Source of the DNA: Rhodococcus sp. H36-A4
Lineage (GTDB): Bacteria > Actinomycetota > Actinomycetes > Mycobacteriales > Mycobacteriaceae
DNA: 64,000 bases
Assembly (NCBI RefSeq): GCF_027158005.1
Contig: NZ_JAPVLQ010000006.1
Span: forward strand, 405,573 to 469,572
Reading direction: 5' to 3'
Shown here: positions 17,899-27,861 of the stretch, piece after piece
Numbering within the stretch: the first letter of the stretch is position 1
Layout: each line of letters begins with the position of its first letter
Notes under the pieces: model-generated
Told to the model about the DNA's origin: nothing
What the model saw: only the letters and a program-made list of their open reading frames with translations
Database searches by the model: none
Translations under genes and position numbers: made by a program

Positions 17899-18534
17899 TC
17901 ACGTCCGTTGTGCCCGCAAACGTTCGACCAGCCCGAGTGTGAACCGGTCGATTTCCTCGATGGTGAAGTTTCGGCTGCGCCTGACGGAGTCGGAGGGTCG
18001 TCGGAGGAAGTGCTCACCCCCGATCGGGACGCTGATCAACTCGATGACTCGTTGAAGCCATCGGACGACCCGAATGGACGAGGACACATGGTCGGCCAGC
18101 AGCAAGGTCCCTCCGGGCCGAAGGACACGCGTCATCTCTGCAAGTGCCGCGTCGGGATCCGGTATTGCGCAGAGCGAGAACGTGCAGACGACCGTATCGA
18201 AGGACGCGTCGTCGAAGGTCAGGGCCTGCGCGTCACCGATAATCAGTTGCGCTCCGGGCATGGCTTCCTTGGACTTGCTGCCTGCGCGGGCAAGCATCTC
18301 CGGGCTGAGTTCGATGCCGGTCAAGTCGATGCCAGGTGGGTAGTGGTCCAGATTGAGGCCGGTACCGACGGCAATCTCGAGCACCCGACCTTCGGCTCGG
18401 GCGCAGACCCACGATCTGGTGTCTCGAAAGAGAACTCGATCGAGGAATGTCATATGTTTGTCGTAGTTGGCCGATTGCTTGTTCCAATATCGTTGCCACC
18501 GCTCGAGTCGGTGTGCCGAGTCCCCTGACATCAC
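17899..18534 (-). CDS. Class I SAM-dependent methyltransferase
   Basis: A 211-residue methyltransferase_11-type enzyme. Motif I, Val-Leu-Glu-Ile-Ala-Val-Gly-Thr-Gly, lies near residue 51; Gly-Ile-Glu-Leu-Ser-Pro-Glu-Met supplies the ribose-binding acid, and Gly-Asp-Ala-Gln-Ala-Leu and Val-Leu-Arg-Pro-Gly-Gly complete the fold. The start is GTG 18534 or the adjoining ATG 18531, after AAAGG. It resembles the phospholipid/UbiE-like group; the acceptor is unknown. Confidence 0.82.
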   Translation of the reverse strand: MMSGDSAHRLERWQRYWNKQSANYDKHMTFLDRVLFRDTRSWVCARAEGRVLEIAVGTGLNLDHYPPGIDLTGIELSPEMLARAGSKSKEAMPGAQLIIGDAQALTFDDASFDTVVCTFSLCAIPDPDAALAEMTRVLRPGGTLLLADHVSSSIRVVRWLQRVIELISVPIGGEHFLRRPSDSVRRSRNFTIEEIDRFTLGLVERLRAQRT

Positions 18535-18625
18535 TCATACCTTTTTCGTCGTGTCGAATGTTTGATCCTGGCAGAGCTGTTTCTCTTGCAAAATCCCAGC
18601 ATGCCATTTCAGACCCAGCAGGTCG

Positions 18626-20272
18626 TCACGACGCGATTCCCAAGGACCAGGCAAAGACCGTATAACTGGCGACGGTGATCAGAGCGATCGCGATGAGGTT
18701 GAGCCACAGGCCACCTCGCATCATCTGACCGATCGTGATGTAACCACTCGCGTACGATACGGCGTTCGGTGGTGTCGCCACCGGCAGCATGAACGCGCAG
18801 GTTGCTGCGAGCGCGACCGGAATCGTCAGAAGCAGCAGATCGAGGTCCATGCCCATCGCCACGCCACCTGCCAACGGAAGGAATGTCGCTGCTGTCGCGG
18901 TGTTGCTGGTGAGCTCGGTCAGGAAGATGGTCGCGGTCGTTGTCACCACGACCAACAGGATCACAGGGATCGTGTCGAGACCCGCTGCCACACTACCGAT
19001 CCAATCGGTCAGGCCGCTGGACTGAAACTGGGCCGATAGGGCGAGTCCACCGCCGAACAGAAGCAATACCCCCCACGGCAGCTTGATTGCTGTCTCCCAG
19101 TCGATCAGACGCACTCCTGCTTTACCTCCGCTGGGGAGTAAGAACAACAGAATAGCCGCGGTCATCGCGATGCCGGTGTCGGAGATCGGTGGGTCATCGA
19201 AGATGAGCGGAACCGCGACCCAGGATGTGGCTGCCAGACAGAAGATGACCGCCACCCGGATTTCACCCTGTGACATCTTCCCCAGAGCATCGAGTTCTCC
19301 CCTGATGAGGCGCTTACCGCCGGGGATGTCGTCGATCTCGGGCTTGAACAAGACGTGAGTGAGCAAAAACCACGCGACAACGAGCAGAACGACGGCGAGT
19401 GGCACTCCGGCAACCATCCATTCGAAGAATCCGATGGTGATTCCCTCGCCCTCCAAATAACCCACTAGCAAGGTATTGGGGGGTGTTCCGATGATCGTCC
19501 CCAAAGAGCCGATCGAAGCGGCGTAGGCAATGCCCAACATCAAGGCGGTCCCGAAGTTGCTTTTGATCACCGCCTCCGTAACCGTCGCGTCGGTTGGCAC
19601 GTCATCCTTGGATGTCGGACGTGCCGGTGCCGAAGTGTCCGCGCCGGGTTCTTCCGTGGCGTGATCCGCCCCTGCCTTCTTTCCGATGTCGAGCACCAGA
19701 ACCAGAACCGAGACACCGATGGGGATCATCATGACCGCAGTGGCGGTATTCGAGACCCACATCGACAGAAAACCTGTCGCAATCATGAATCCAGCGATCA
19801 CCATCGTCGGCTTGGTGCCCATGGCGTTGACAGTCAGCAACGCAATCCGGCGGTGAAGGTTCCACCGTTGCATCGCAAGAGCCAGTAGGAACCCGCCCAT
19901 GAACAAGAAAATGATGTTGTTGCCGTAGGACGCGCCCACGTCGTTGACGGCGACGTCGGGATCGAAGATCGGGAAAATTATCAGGGGCAACAGTGCAGTT
20001 GCGGGAATCGGGATGGCCTCCGTCATCCACCAGATACCCATCAGAACTGCTGTCCCGGCGGTCAACCGCGCAGCATGACCGACGTCGGCTGGCATTACCG
20101 CGTAGACGACTACGGCCAGCAGTACTCCGGCGGCGAGTCCAATCCATTGACGCTTCCGCCGACCCGGCTTCACCTCTTCGGCGCGTTCACCGGCCGACTG
20201 CTGATCGACTTCGTCGAACCCGTTCGCATCCGACCGGCGACCGGTCTGTTCATCGGGACCAAGCTGCGTCAT
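18626..20272 (-). CDS. SLC13/DASS family anion symporter
   Basis: A 548-residue transporter with a hydrophilic N-terminal tail and about 12 membrane segments. The family motifs Ser-Asn-Thr-Ala-Thr-Ala (about residue 165) and Ser-Asn-Thr-Ala-Thr-Ala-Ala-Thr near 465 are the paired substrate- and sodium-binding Ser-Asn-Thr repeats of the divalent anion/Na+ symporters. Substrates in the family are dicarboxylates, citrate or sulfate. A very strong ribosome site (GAGGAGG) precedes the ATG at 20272. Confidence 0.9.
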   Translation of the reverse strand: MTQLGPDEQTGRRSDANGFDEVDQQSAGERAEEVKPGRRKRQWIGLAAGVLLAVVVYAVMPADVGHAARLTAGTAVLMGIWWMTEAIPIPATALLPLIIFPIFDPDVAVNDVGASYGNNIIFLFMGGFLLALAMQRWNLHRRIALLTVNAMGTKPTMVIAGFMIATGFLSMWVSNTATAVMMIPIGVSVLVLVLDIGKKAGADHATEEPGADTSAPARPTSKDDVPTDATVTEAVIKSNFGTALMLGIAYAASIGSLGTIIGTPPNTLLVGYLEGEGITIGFFEWMVAGVPLAVVLLVVAWFLLTHVLFKPEIDDIPGGKRLIRGELDALGKMSQGEIRVAVIFCLAATSWVAVPLIFDDPPISDTGIAMTAAILLFLLPSGGKAGVRLIDWETAIKLPWGVLLLFGGGLALSAQFQSSGLTDWIGSVAAGLDTIPVILLVVVTTTATIFLTELTSNTATAATFLPLAGGVAMGMDLDLLLLTIPVALAATCAFMLPVATPPNAVSYASGYITIGQMMRGGLWLNLIAIALITVASYTVFAWSLGIAS

Positions 20273-20690
20273 GGGACCTCCTCATGCTCGGCGTTTCGCC
20301 AGCTTAATGTTGCGAAAGCCGAATATGTCCGTTTCTCGACATCACGATCTGCCCAAACCCCTGGGGCTGCGGTGAAAAAGTATGATTGGCACTTCACCCG
20401 AGGAGATGAAATGACGCGGGTTCCGAGTAGGCGGTCAACCCGGCCGCGTAGCGCCATTGCGCTCCCGGACACCCTTCATTCGAGGATGCTCGGCGCAGCT
20501 CTTCGGCCGACTCGTCATAGTACGAATGCAGTCGATCATTTATCACGGGTACAGCTTCTACGGTAGGTACCTGGGTAGGAGGACTTACCGCAGCGGGGGG
20601 CCCGTCGGATGGAGGCTTCGATCGCTCCAACTAGGAAGACTGGTCAGGAGAGTTCGGGGCATCGCGATGTCCCGCCTGAACAGGAGCATC
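20273..20690. other. divergent promoter region, no firm gene
   Basis: This stretch separates the SLC13 gene from the multicopper oxidase. A 51-residue plus-strand frame starts at ATG 20411 behind GAGGAG, but its arginine-rich product is unconvincing. An AT-richer patch near 20320-20400 may hold promoters. Confidence 0.4.
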
Positions 20691-22195
20691 ATGAAACAAC
20701 TATCCAGAAGACAGTTTCTGACAGGCCTTGCCGCGACACCGATCGTGGTACTTGCCGGATGTGGCGACGGCGAGAACGAGCGGTCTCGAGCGTCGCCGTT
20801 GCGGCAGTTGCCGATACCGCCCATAGCCGAGTCCACGGTCGATGCGAACGGCACACGCCATTTTCACTTGGTCGCAGCGGCCGGCGCAGCGGAACTAATC
20901 AGCGGAACGACGACAGCCACGTGGGGGTACAACGGTTCGATATTGGGGCCGACGTTGCGTGCTCGTCGCGACGAGACTGTGGCTTTCACCGTCGAAAATT
21001 CTCTGCCCGAAGCGACGACCGTGCATTGGCACGGAATGCACGTTCCAGCTCGGTTCGACGGTGGACCCCATCAAAGGATCGACCCCGGTGACAAGTGGGA
21101 ACCCACATGGACCATCGACCAGCCGAGCGCGACACTGTGGTACCACCCCCATCCGCACGGTTCATCAGAAAAGCACGTGTATCGGGGACTCGCAGGGGTT
21201 TTCATCATCGACGATGATGTTTCCGACTCACTCGAACTGCCCGGTGACTACGGAGTGGACGACGTACCGCTGATCATTCAGGATCGTCGATTCGAGGAGG
21301 ACGGCAGCCTCGATGAGTCGGACTCCACAAATATCGGACTGTTGGGCGACACCATCGTCACCAATGGGGTCGCTGGGGCTTTCCTCGCCGTCGTTACCGA
21401 GAGCATCCGGCTCCGCATCCTCAACGGATCGTCCGGCCGCCTGTACAACCTCGGATTCGATGATTACCGCGAATTTCAGCTCGTAGCGACTGACGGCGGC
21501 TTACTGCGAGAGCCCATATCACTGAGCAGAATTCAGATCAGCCCGGGTGAACGCGTCGAGATGATCGTGCGAATCGATTCGGGAACCGATTCGATTTTGC
21601 GATCGTTTCCGATCGACAATCACGATGATGTGGATTGGGAATCCACCGATACTTTCGGCTGCGTGGAAGGCAGCAACTCAGAGCTTCGCCGGAACTCCCT
21701 ACGGTTCTGTCAGTTCTACCGAAACTGGATTCTGGGAGTGCCGCGGCAACAAGAGAATTCGAATTGCAATGGTTCATGATAAACGGCCAACGGATGGATA
21801 TGAACCGTATCGACTTCACGTCGATTGTGGGTACTACCGAGGTGTGGACGGTAACAAACGTCGACAATTGGCCACACAATTTCCATGTACACGACGCTCA
21901 GTTTCAGATCGTCGACATCAACGGGACGCCCCCACCGCCAGAGCTCGACGGATGGAAAGACACCGTGTACACGCCACCCGGGCAACAGTTACGGCTGGTA
22001 TTGCGGTTCAGCCGCTACACCGACCCGACAGCGCCGTACATGTATCACTGCCACATGCTCATGCACGAAGACCAGGGAATGATGGGACAGTTCGTCGTGG
22101 TCGAGCCGGGCGCACAAGCGGCGCAGACGATAAGCTCCTCCGCCGACATATCAGGCATGGAATCGATGCCGAATTTTGAAGGCATGCACCACTAG
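20691..22195 (+). pseudogene. multicopper oxidase, frameshifted
   Basis: The first frame opens with a twin-arginine signal (Ser-Arg-Arg-Gln-Phe-Leu) and a lipobox ending Leu-Ala-Gly-Cys near residue 22. It carries the copper motifs His-Trp-His-Gly-Met-His and His-Pro-His-Gly. It runs into out-of-frame sequence near 21655-21670 and stops at 21779. The second frame (to 22195) continues with Asn-Gly-Gln-Arg-Met-Asp-Met-Asn, His-Asn-Phe-His-Val-His and His-Cys-His-Met-Leu-Met-His. All four copper-binding regions survive, so a single-base loss seems recent, or it is a sequencing error. An intact version would be an exported CotA/bilirubin-oxidase-like enzyme. Confidence 0.85.
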
Positions 22196-22830
22196 CCCGC
22201 TCCCTTGGCGAATATCGCGAGACGTACTCGGTTGTCGCAACCGGTCTTCTCCATCAAATTCGAGATATGCGATTTCACCGTGGTCACGCCGATATGCAGT
22301 CGATCGCCGATGTCTCGATTGCTCAGCCCCTCGCCGACAAGACCCAGCACATCATGTTCGCGCGCAGTCAACGACACCGCCGGGACCGCTGCGTCCGCGA
22401 TGCCCGAAGAGGCGGTAAGCGCGCGATCGACGATCCGACGCATGAGCTCCGGGGAGAACAAGAAGTCTCCGTCGGCCGTCCGCCTGATAGCGCTCAGCAA
22501 GTCGACCGGCGAGGTGTCCTTCACCAGAAACCCGGCGGCACCGGCCGCCAACGCAGGGTAAAGATGGTCGTCGTCATCGAACGTCGTCAGCACCAGCACC
22601 TTCGATTCAGGGTTTGATGCCACGATCTGTCTCGTTGCCTCGATACCGCCGAGACCGGGCATTCCGAGATCCATCAAGGTCACATCGGGTGCGAATTCGG
22701 CGGCCAACCGAATTGCCTCCATGCCGTTGGATCCCTCGCCGACAACGGCCAGATCCGGTGTCGACTCGCACAACATGCGAAGGCCTGCCCGTATCAAGCG
22801 CTGATCGTCGATGATCGTCAACCGGATCAC
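22192..22830 (-). CDS. NarL/LuxR-type response regulator
   Basis: A 212-residue regulator. The receiver domain (1-120) has Asp-Asp near the start, the phospho-acceptor Asp in Leu-Met-Asp-Leu-Gly-Met-Pro (about 53), Thr-Thr-Phe and Lys in Val-Lys-Asp-Thr. The LuxR HTH (about 145-205) has Leu-Thr-Ala-Arg-Glu-His-Asp-Val-Leu and Thr-Val-Lys-Ser-His-Ile. The GTG at 22830 overlaps the kinase stop by four bases, so the pair is translationally coupled. The 3' end overlaps the convergent oxidase pseudogene by four bases. Confidence 0.9.
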   Translation of the reverse strand: MIRLTIIDDQRLIRAGLRMLCESTPDLAVVGEGSNGMEAIRLAAEFAPDVTLMDLGMPGLGGIEATRQIVASNPESKVLVLTTFDDDDHLYPALAAGAAGFLVKDTSPVDLLSAIRRTADGDFLFSPELMRRIVDRALTASSGIADAAVPAVSLTAREHDVLGLVGEGLSNRDIGDRLHIGVTTVKSHISNLMEKTGCDNRVRLAIFAKGAG

Positions 22831-23990
22831 AGCGTGTGTCCAGGTGTGGTTGGGGCGGCGGGGATCCACGCGTCGAGTTCCCATCCGTCGACGATTGCTG
22901 TTGTCACTAGTTGTCCACCCACCAGGGCGATGCGTTCTTTCATGCCGATGACTCCGTATCCCTCGCCGCTAGGTGGCATGTTTTCGACTCCAGTATTGAT
23001 GATTCGAACCGAGAACCCTGCGCCCTTGCGGGCTATCGACAGATTCACAGCCGATCCGGTCGCCGCGTGTTTCATTACGTTCGTCAACGACTCCTGCACA
23101 ATTCTCAGCAACGAGAGCCTGCTGATGGCGTCGAGTTCGCAGATATCAGCGTCCACATAGGCCGCCACTTCGTATCCGGCGCGACGAGTGCGTTCGATAG
23201 CCGCGTAGATTTCAGATCGGACGGCACCTGGGTCCACCAGAGGCACTTCGTTCAAAGACGGTTCGCGAAGCGCGGCAAGAAGTCGACGGATATCGGCCAG
23301 TGCGTCGGATGCTGTGAGGTGCACATCATCGAGAACTGCGTCCACACGCGGATCGACCCTTCCGAGTACATGTCGTGCCACTCCTATCCGCAGGACGATC
23401 GACGCCATGTGGTGCGCGACGAGATCATGCAATTCTCTTGCCACAGCGGTTCTCTCAGCTGAGCGTGCACTGATTTCAGCTGTTGCCGTCCTGGCTTCTG
23501 CATCTGCGGCACGTTCCTGATAGGTCGCCGCAAGCTCGCGCTGCGCGCGAATGTAAAGACCAAGCAGCACAGGGAGCCCGACGAACAATGCGGTCGAGGC
23601 GACTGTAGTCCATCGCCAGAAGGCATCGGGGTGGTCGAGCCACGCCCCGAGCACCAACGCACCTGTCCAGACCATAGTCGCAAAAACTCGAGATGCTCGG
23701 GACGAGCGCAAAGCAACCTCGCCCAGCGATACGGCGCCGAGATAGGGAACAAGCTCCGACACGCCCCAGGCTTGCGCGGCGAACATCGGAACGGACAACG
23801 CCGACAGCGTGATGGACGCAACGAGCGGTGCCCTATCCCCAACGCTGAAGACTACTGCCGACGCGCACCCCAGAAACCAGTAGCTCAACGGTACATAGAA
23901 CTCGCCAGGGAAGGTGCTGGCAATCAGCAGGATCGGGACCAACGCCACCGGAGCAAAGCGAATCGTCCTACGCACCGGAATGTCGATCAT
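22827..23990 (-). CDS. NarL-type sensor histidine kinase
   Basis: About 387 residues. The N-terminal half has five or six membrane helices. A short coiled segment follows, then the HisKA_3 phosphorylation box Glu-Leu-His-Asp-Leu-Val-Ala-His-His near residue 185 and an ATPase domain with Gln-Glu-Ser-Leu-Thr-Asn and Gly-Tyr-Gly-Val-Ile-Gly-Met-Lys-Glu-Arg. The ATG at 23990 was chosen as the first Met before the membrane segments; the upstream in-frame extension to 24101 is polar and lacks a good ribosome site. It is first in an operon with the response regulator. The signal is unknown. Confidence 0.85.
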   Translation of the reverse strand: MIDIPVRRTIRFAPVALVPILLIASTFPGEFYVPLSYWFLGCASAVVFSVGDRAPLVASITLSALSVPMFAAQAWGVSELVPYLGAVSLGEVALRSSRASRVFATMVWTGALVLGAWLDHPDAFWRWTTVASTALFVGLPVLLGLYIRAQRELAATYQERAADAEARTATAEISARSAERTAVARELHDLVAHHMASIVLRIGVARHVLGRVDPRVDAVLDDVHLTASDALADIRRLLAALREPSLNEVPLVDPGAVRSEIYAAIERTRRAGYEVAAYVDADICELDAISRLSLLRIVQESLTNVMKHAATGSAVNLSIARKGAGFSVRIINTGVENMPPSGEGYGVIGMKERIALVGGQLVTTAIVDGWELDAWIPAAPTTPGHTL

Positions 23991-24579
23991 CACACCACCG
24001 TAGGGGAACCGCCTCGCTCGCCGTCGGTGGTCACGACCACTGGGACGCCACACCAACGACTTGGTGACCTCAGCTGCGTCGGCTGAAACTACACACTCCA
24101 CCTATTGGAGGTAAAAGTACTCCGACGTCGCACACACAAAACTGACAGGCGTCATCAAACTGCCCACCACAGCCACAATTCGAACCAAAATTGAAACATG
24201 TTCTAATATTGCCTGAACGGACGTGGCCCACGAGGAGACCGAACAGAGAGTCGCGACCGCCAAGGGGGTGCAGCGATATCACTAGGCTGGCAAGGCGGAA
24301 TGTAGCCGTGCGACTCCCCGATCGGTTAGCCAAGCTTGTCACCTGCTCGTTCCACACGCGCTCGATCTCGATCCACCGATGTGCGTCGATCGACGGCATC
24401 CAGCCCAACGGGACGGATGCGGCACTACTAACCCTGCAGTCACCCAAGGCGCAACGTGTGCTCGTCGGACTGGGACCTCTTGCAATGGTCTCGGGTGCTG
24501 CCATTTTGGATAACTTAGGCGCTGCCGTGCGCTGACAAGATAAAGGTGCCCAGTAGCAAACGAGAAGGTCAGCAGGAAC
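23991..24579. other. intergenic region between kinase and GGDEF genes
   Basis: About 590 bases without a firm gene. A 75-residue plus-strand frame from GTG 24308, with AAGGCGG upstream, has fairly coding-like codons up to TGA 24535, but its product matches nothing I know. The part from 24100 to 24220 is relatively AT-rich and may contain the kinase promoter. Confidence 0.4.
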
Positions 24580-25455
24580 ATGAAATCATTCAAAGGCGTA
24601 GACGAGCACTGGTACCGCGCATTGTTCGACGCGAGCACCGTTGCGATAGCACTAGCCGACGAGCAGGGCTTGCTGATGGCCGCGAACGACGCCTACTGCG
24701 CGATGGTCCAACGCACCTGGGGAGAAATTGCCGGTCGATCCTCCCGCGAATTCACCCATCCCGACGATCTCGCACAGCATGCGGCGATGGCGCAGTTGAT
24801 GGCAGGAGCACGAGAGCAGGGCCAGGTGCTCCGGCTCGAGAAGCGTTATGTCCGCCCAGATGGCACCCTGCGATGGGCATGGGTCTCCGCAGTCGCTGTG
24901 ACGTCACCGGATGGCCGGACATGGACTGCTTCGGTCATCCACGATACGACCGAACGCCGAATCGCCGAAGACATGTTGCATGCCGCAGCAACGACCGATC
25001 CTCTCACCGGTTTGCTCAATCGCCGCGGATGGCGAGAAGGGTTGCACCGACTGCGCTACCCCCCGCACTGCGCCGACTCACTCATACTGGCGATGATCGA
25101 TCTCGATCGGTTCAAGGCGTACAACGACACGCACGGCCACCCCGCCGGCGACCAACTGCTCACCACGTTCAGCGCAGCAGCGCGCGGCATCCTCGGTCCG
25201 CAGACCCTGTTTGCTCGTTGGGGTGGTGAAGAATTTGCGTTGGCTCTACCCGGAATCGACGTCATGCAGGCGCGTCGAATTCTTACCGACATCGCAGCGG
25301 TCGTTCCCGACGGTCAGCAATTCTCGGCTGGATTCACTGCGCTGCAGCAGCGCGAAACCCTCTTCGACTGCTTCGATCGCGCCGACGTGTTGCTCTACCG
25401 CGCCAAGCGAGACGGCGGTGGTCGAATGTACGATGAACTCGATGACCTGGCCTGA
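24580..25455 (+). CDS. PAS-GGDEF diguanylate cyclase
   Basis: A 291-residue protein. A PAS sensor domain (about 12-125) ends with the PAC-like Tyr-Val-Arg-Pro-Asp-Gly region, followed by a GGDEF domain (about 128-290). The active site reads Gly-Gly-Glu-Glu-Phe (about 214-218), a functional variant, with the metal- and base-contacting Asp-Leu-Asp-Arg-Phe-Lys. The allosteric Arg-x-x-Asp I-site is absent before it. It makes cyclic di-GMP from GTP and has no membrane segment, so the signal is cytoplasmic. AGGA precedes the ATG. Confidence 0.88.
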   Translation: MKSFKGVDEHWYRALFDASTVAIALADEQGLLMAANDAYCAMVQRTWGEIAGRSSREFTHPDDLAQHAAMAQLMAGAREQGQVLRLEKRYVRPDGTLRWAWVSAVAVTSPDGRTWTASVIHDTTERRIAEDMLHAAATTDPLTGLLNRRGWREGLHRLRYPPHCADSLILAMIDLDRFKAYNDTHGHPAGDQLLTTFSAAARGILGPQTLFARWGGEEFALALPGIDVMQARRILTDIAAVVPDGQQFSAGFTALQQRETLFDCFDRADVLLYRAKRDGGGRMYDELDDLA

Positions 25456-25597
25456 TGTGTGCCCGTTGAGAAGCCCCCGAGATCACATCGGATTCACAAT
25501 CGGCGCCGTTGAGGTCCGTTGTGGACGCGCTTACCTCGTTTTCTGATGCCATCGGGCCACACCCACCTCGTATCCGTTGGCAACCACGATGACGTGA

Positions 25598-27001
25598 TCA
25601 AGTCCTGTTGTCTTTGGACTCACTTTTCGATCCCATGGGGAGTCTGACCTCGCAACGAGCTCCACTCAGTGGCGACCGAAGAACAGTCACCGACCCACCA
25701 TGCGCAGCGACCGTGCGGGCAACAATAGCCAAACCCAGACCCGCACCGCCTTCACCACGCGTTCGCGAGGAATCCAGACGCACGAACCGATCGAACACTC
25801 GCACCCGCTCCGACTCGGCAATACCCGGCCCATCATCATCGACCGTGATCAGAGCAGACCCACCCGACTCCGCACAGGACAATTCCACTCGACTGTTCGC
25901 GTGCCGAACCGCGTTATCGACAATGTTGCGCACCATCCGCGCCAACGCCTGCTGATCCCCGGTCACTCGAACAGGAACAATCGACGTCCGAACAGTCACC
26001 TCCGACATCGATCCGACACGTTTGCCCTCCTCATAGAGCAGATCGTCGAGGTCGACGTCGACTGCGCTGGCGGCGGTCTGCTTTTCGTCCGAACGAGCAA
26101 GCAACAAAAGATCTTCGATCAACCCCCGCATCCGGCGCGCTTCGGGAAGGAGCGAATCGTCTATCAATGTCGCATCGATCAACTCCGGCCGTGCTGCGGC
26201 AAGCTCGAGAGCAGCAGTGATCGTCGAAAGCGGACTCCGAAGCTCATGCGAAGCATCACTGACAAACCGCCGCTGCGCACGCTGCCCCGCGTGGAGCCGC
26301 TCCAACATCTCGTTCATCGTCACCGCAAGTCGAGCGATCTCGTCATGTGCCTCCGGAACCGGAATACGCTCCCCCAGCTGACCATTGGAGATCGACGCCA
26401 CCCGAGTCCTGATCCGCTCGACGGGACTCAACGCCGCACCGACAAGTCGGTACGTCGCGAACGCGACTAACGAGATCACAATAGGGCCAACGATTGCCAG
26501 TAGAACCGCGACCGTGGTGACAACGTCTTCGACCGGCTCCCGGTCGGCACCCACCAACACCGTCACCGGCCCCTCTACACTCATCGCGCCGCGGCCCGTC
26601 ACCCAGAAATCGCCACTCTCGCCGACCTCGACACGCCCGAGATCCTGCGTGGTCGACGCTGGAACCTGAAAAGTCGACAGCGGCGCATCACCATCCCCAC
26701 TCGAAGAAACCCGCACCGCCCCGGACGCGTCGACGACCTGCAGGATCCCGATCTGACCGTCGGTAGCCAACAACGAATTGTCGATCTGCGACGGCGAATC
26801 GGACTCGAGCTGCTCGCAGACCTGCACCGCGCGAGCCACCGCAGCAGTACGGGCAGAGGATTCGAGAGAGCTGTAGAGCACACTCGACAACGCGCCACCG
26901 GCGACGATCAAACACACAGCAAGCACCAGGGTCGTAGCAACCGCCGAACGCACCCGCACGGTCCAACGTCGTGGCCGGAACACATCGATGTAGGACATCA
27001 C
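25598..27001 (-). CDS. OmpR-type sensor histidine kinase
   Basis: A 467-residue kinase. Membrane helix 1 (about 18-42), an extracytoplasmic sensor region (about 43-160), membrane helix 2 (about 163-185) and HAMP (about 186-240) precede the HisKA domain with Ser-His-Glu-Leu-Arg-Ser-Pro-Leu near residue 252. The ATPase domain has Asn-Ile-Val-Asp-Asn-Ala, Asp-Asp-Gly-Pro-Gly-Ile and Gly-Leu-Gly-Leu-Ala-Ile. Its partner regulator lies 860 bases upstream on the same strand, with a reversed pseudogene in between. The product resembles trehalose- or envelope-stress kinases of actinobacteria. Confidence 0.9.
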   Translation of the reverse strand: MMSYIDVFRPRRWTVRVRSAVATTLVLAVCLIVAGGALSSVLYSSLESSARTAAVARAVQVCEQLESDSPSQIDNSLLATDGQIGILQVVDASGAVRVSSSGDGDAPLSTFQVPASTTQDLGRVEVGESGDFWVTGRGAMSVEGPVTVLVGADREPVEDVVTTVAVLLAIVGPIVISLVAFATYRLVGAALSPVERIRTRVASISNGQLGERIPVPEAHDEIARLAVTMNEMLERLHAGQRAQRRFVSDASHELRSPLSTITAALELAAARPELIDATLIDDSLLPEARRMRGLIEDLLLLARSDEKQTAASAVDVDLDDLLYEEGKRVGSMSEVTVRTSIVPVRVTGDQQALARMVRNIVDNAVRHANSRVELSCAESGGSALITVDDDGPGIAESERVRVFDRFVRLDSSRTRGEGGAGLGLAIVARTVAAHGGSVTVLRSPLSGARCEVRLPMGSKSESKDNRT

Positions 27002-27073
27002 GCCCCTAGTGTCCTACCTGCAGCGCCGAAGACAACGACCATCTTCAGCATCCCTTCAGGATTACCCTGTCAG

Positions 27074-27791
27074 AGGGAGACAGCCGCCGACACACTCAAC
27101 GTCGATCTCGGGTTCGGTCGCACCGGGACCACCCTCGTCGTCGGCATCATGTTGGCCGCAGCGCTTACCTACCAGTTCACCCTCCGGCGGTACGTGCCAT
27201 GGATCTATTGGCTGGTGGTCATCCTGATCAGCGTCGCCGGCACGCTGATCACCGACAATCTCACCGACAATTTCGGCGTTCCACTGGCAACGAGTACCGG
27301 ATTCTTCACCGCCGCACTGATTCTGAAGTTTCAGCCTGGTACATCGCCGAGGGAGCACTCTCGATTCACAGCATCCGAACCCGCCGCGGCGAAGGGTTCT
27401 ACTGGCTCGCAATCCTGTTCACGTTCGCACTCGGCACCGCTGCAGGCGATCTCGTCGCAGAGCAAATCGAACTGGGATACCTCACCCCGGCACTCATTTT
27501 CGCCGCCATCATCGCCCTGGTCGCCGCCGCGCACTACGCCCTCCGACTCAACGCCGTCCTCGCAGTCTGGATCGCCTACATCATCACCCGCCCACTCGGC
27601 GCGCCATAGGTGACTACCTGACACAGGACAAGACTGCCGGCGGCCTCGGCCTCGGACTCGGACCGACCCTCGTCACCGCCGTGTTCGTGATTGCCATCGT
27701 TGGATCCGTGACGTACTTGACCATCTCCAAAGCCGACGTTCTCGACACCACATTCGACAGCGTGGATACCAAGGATGGGGAGACAGTGTGA
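27074..27791 (+). pseudogene. COG4705 family membrane protein, degraded
   Basis: Three reading frames together encode one COG4705-like multi-pass protein. The first (27074 to about 27330) starts abruptly at Glu-Thr-Ala-Ala-Asp with no start codon or signal-helix. The second (about 27330-27603) has Gly-Phe-Tyr-Trp-Leu-Ala-Ile-Leu-Phe-Thr and Thr-Arg-Pro-Leu-Gly-Ala. The third (27606-27791) has Ile-Gly-Asp-Tyr-Leu and the last membrane helix. The changes fit an N-terminal truncation plus two single-base losses. It is antisense to, and between, the regulator and kinase genes. Confidence 0.82.
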
Positions 27792-27861
27792 CACCGACCC
27801 TCAGCGCTCCACGGTGATACTTCAGGAGCTCGCGGGAACATTCGAGAAGCAGACGAACAGC

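Noticed and set aside
20411..20566. 51-residue plus-strand frame behind GAGGAG
   Set aside because: It is arginine-rich and shared with antisense frames, with no similarity that I recognise.
24070..24504. 144-residue minus-strand frame upstream of the GGDEF gene
   Set aside because: Codon use and amino acid content are unlike its neighbours, and it overlaps the N-terminal extension of the kinase frame without support.
24308..24535. 75-residue plus-strand frame before the GGDEF gene
   Set aside because: Its codon bias is passable, but only one weak ribosome site and no motif support it; it is kept as a note in the intergenic entry.
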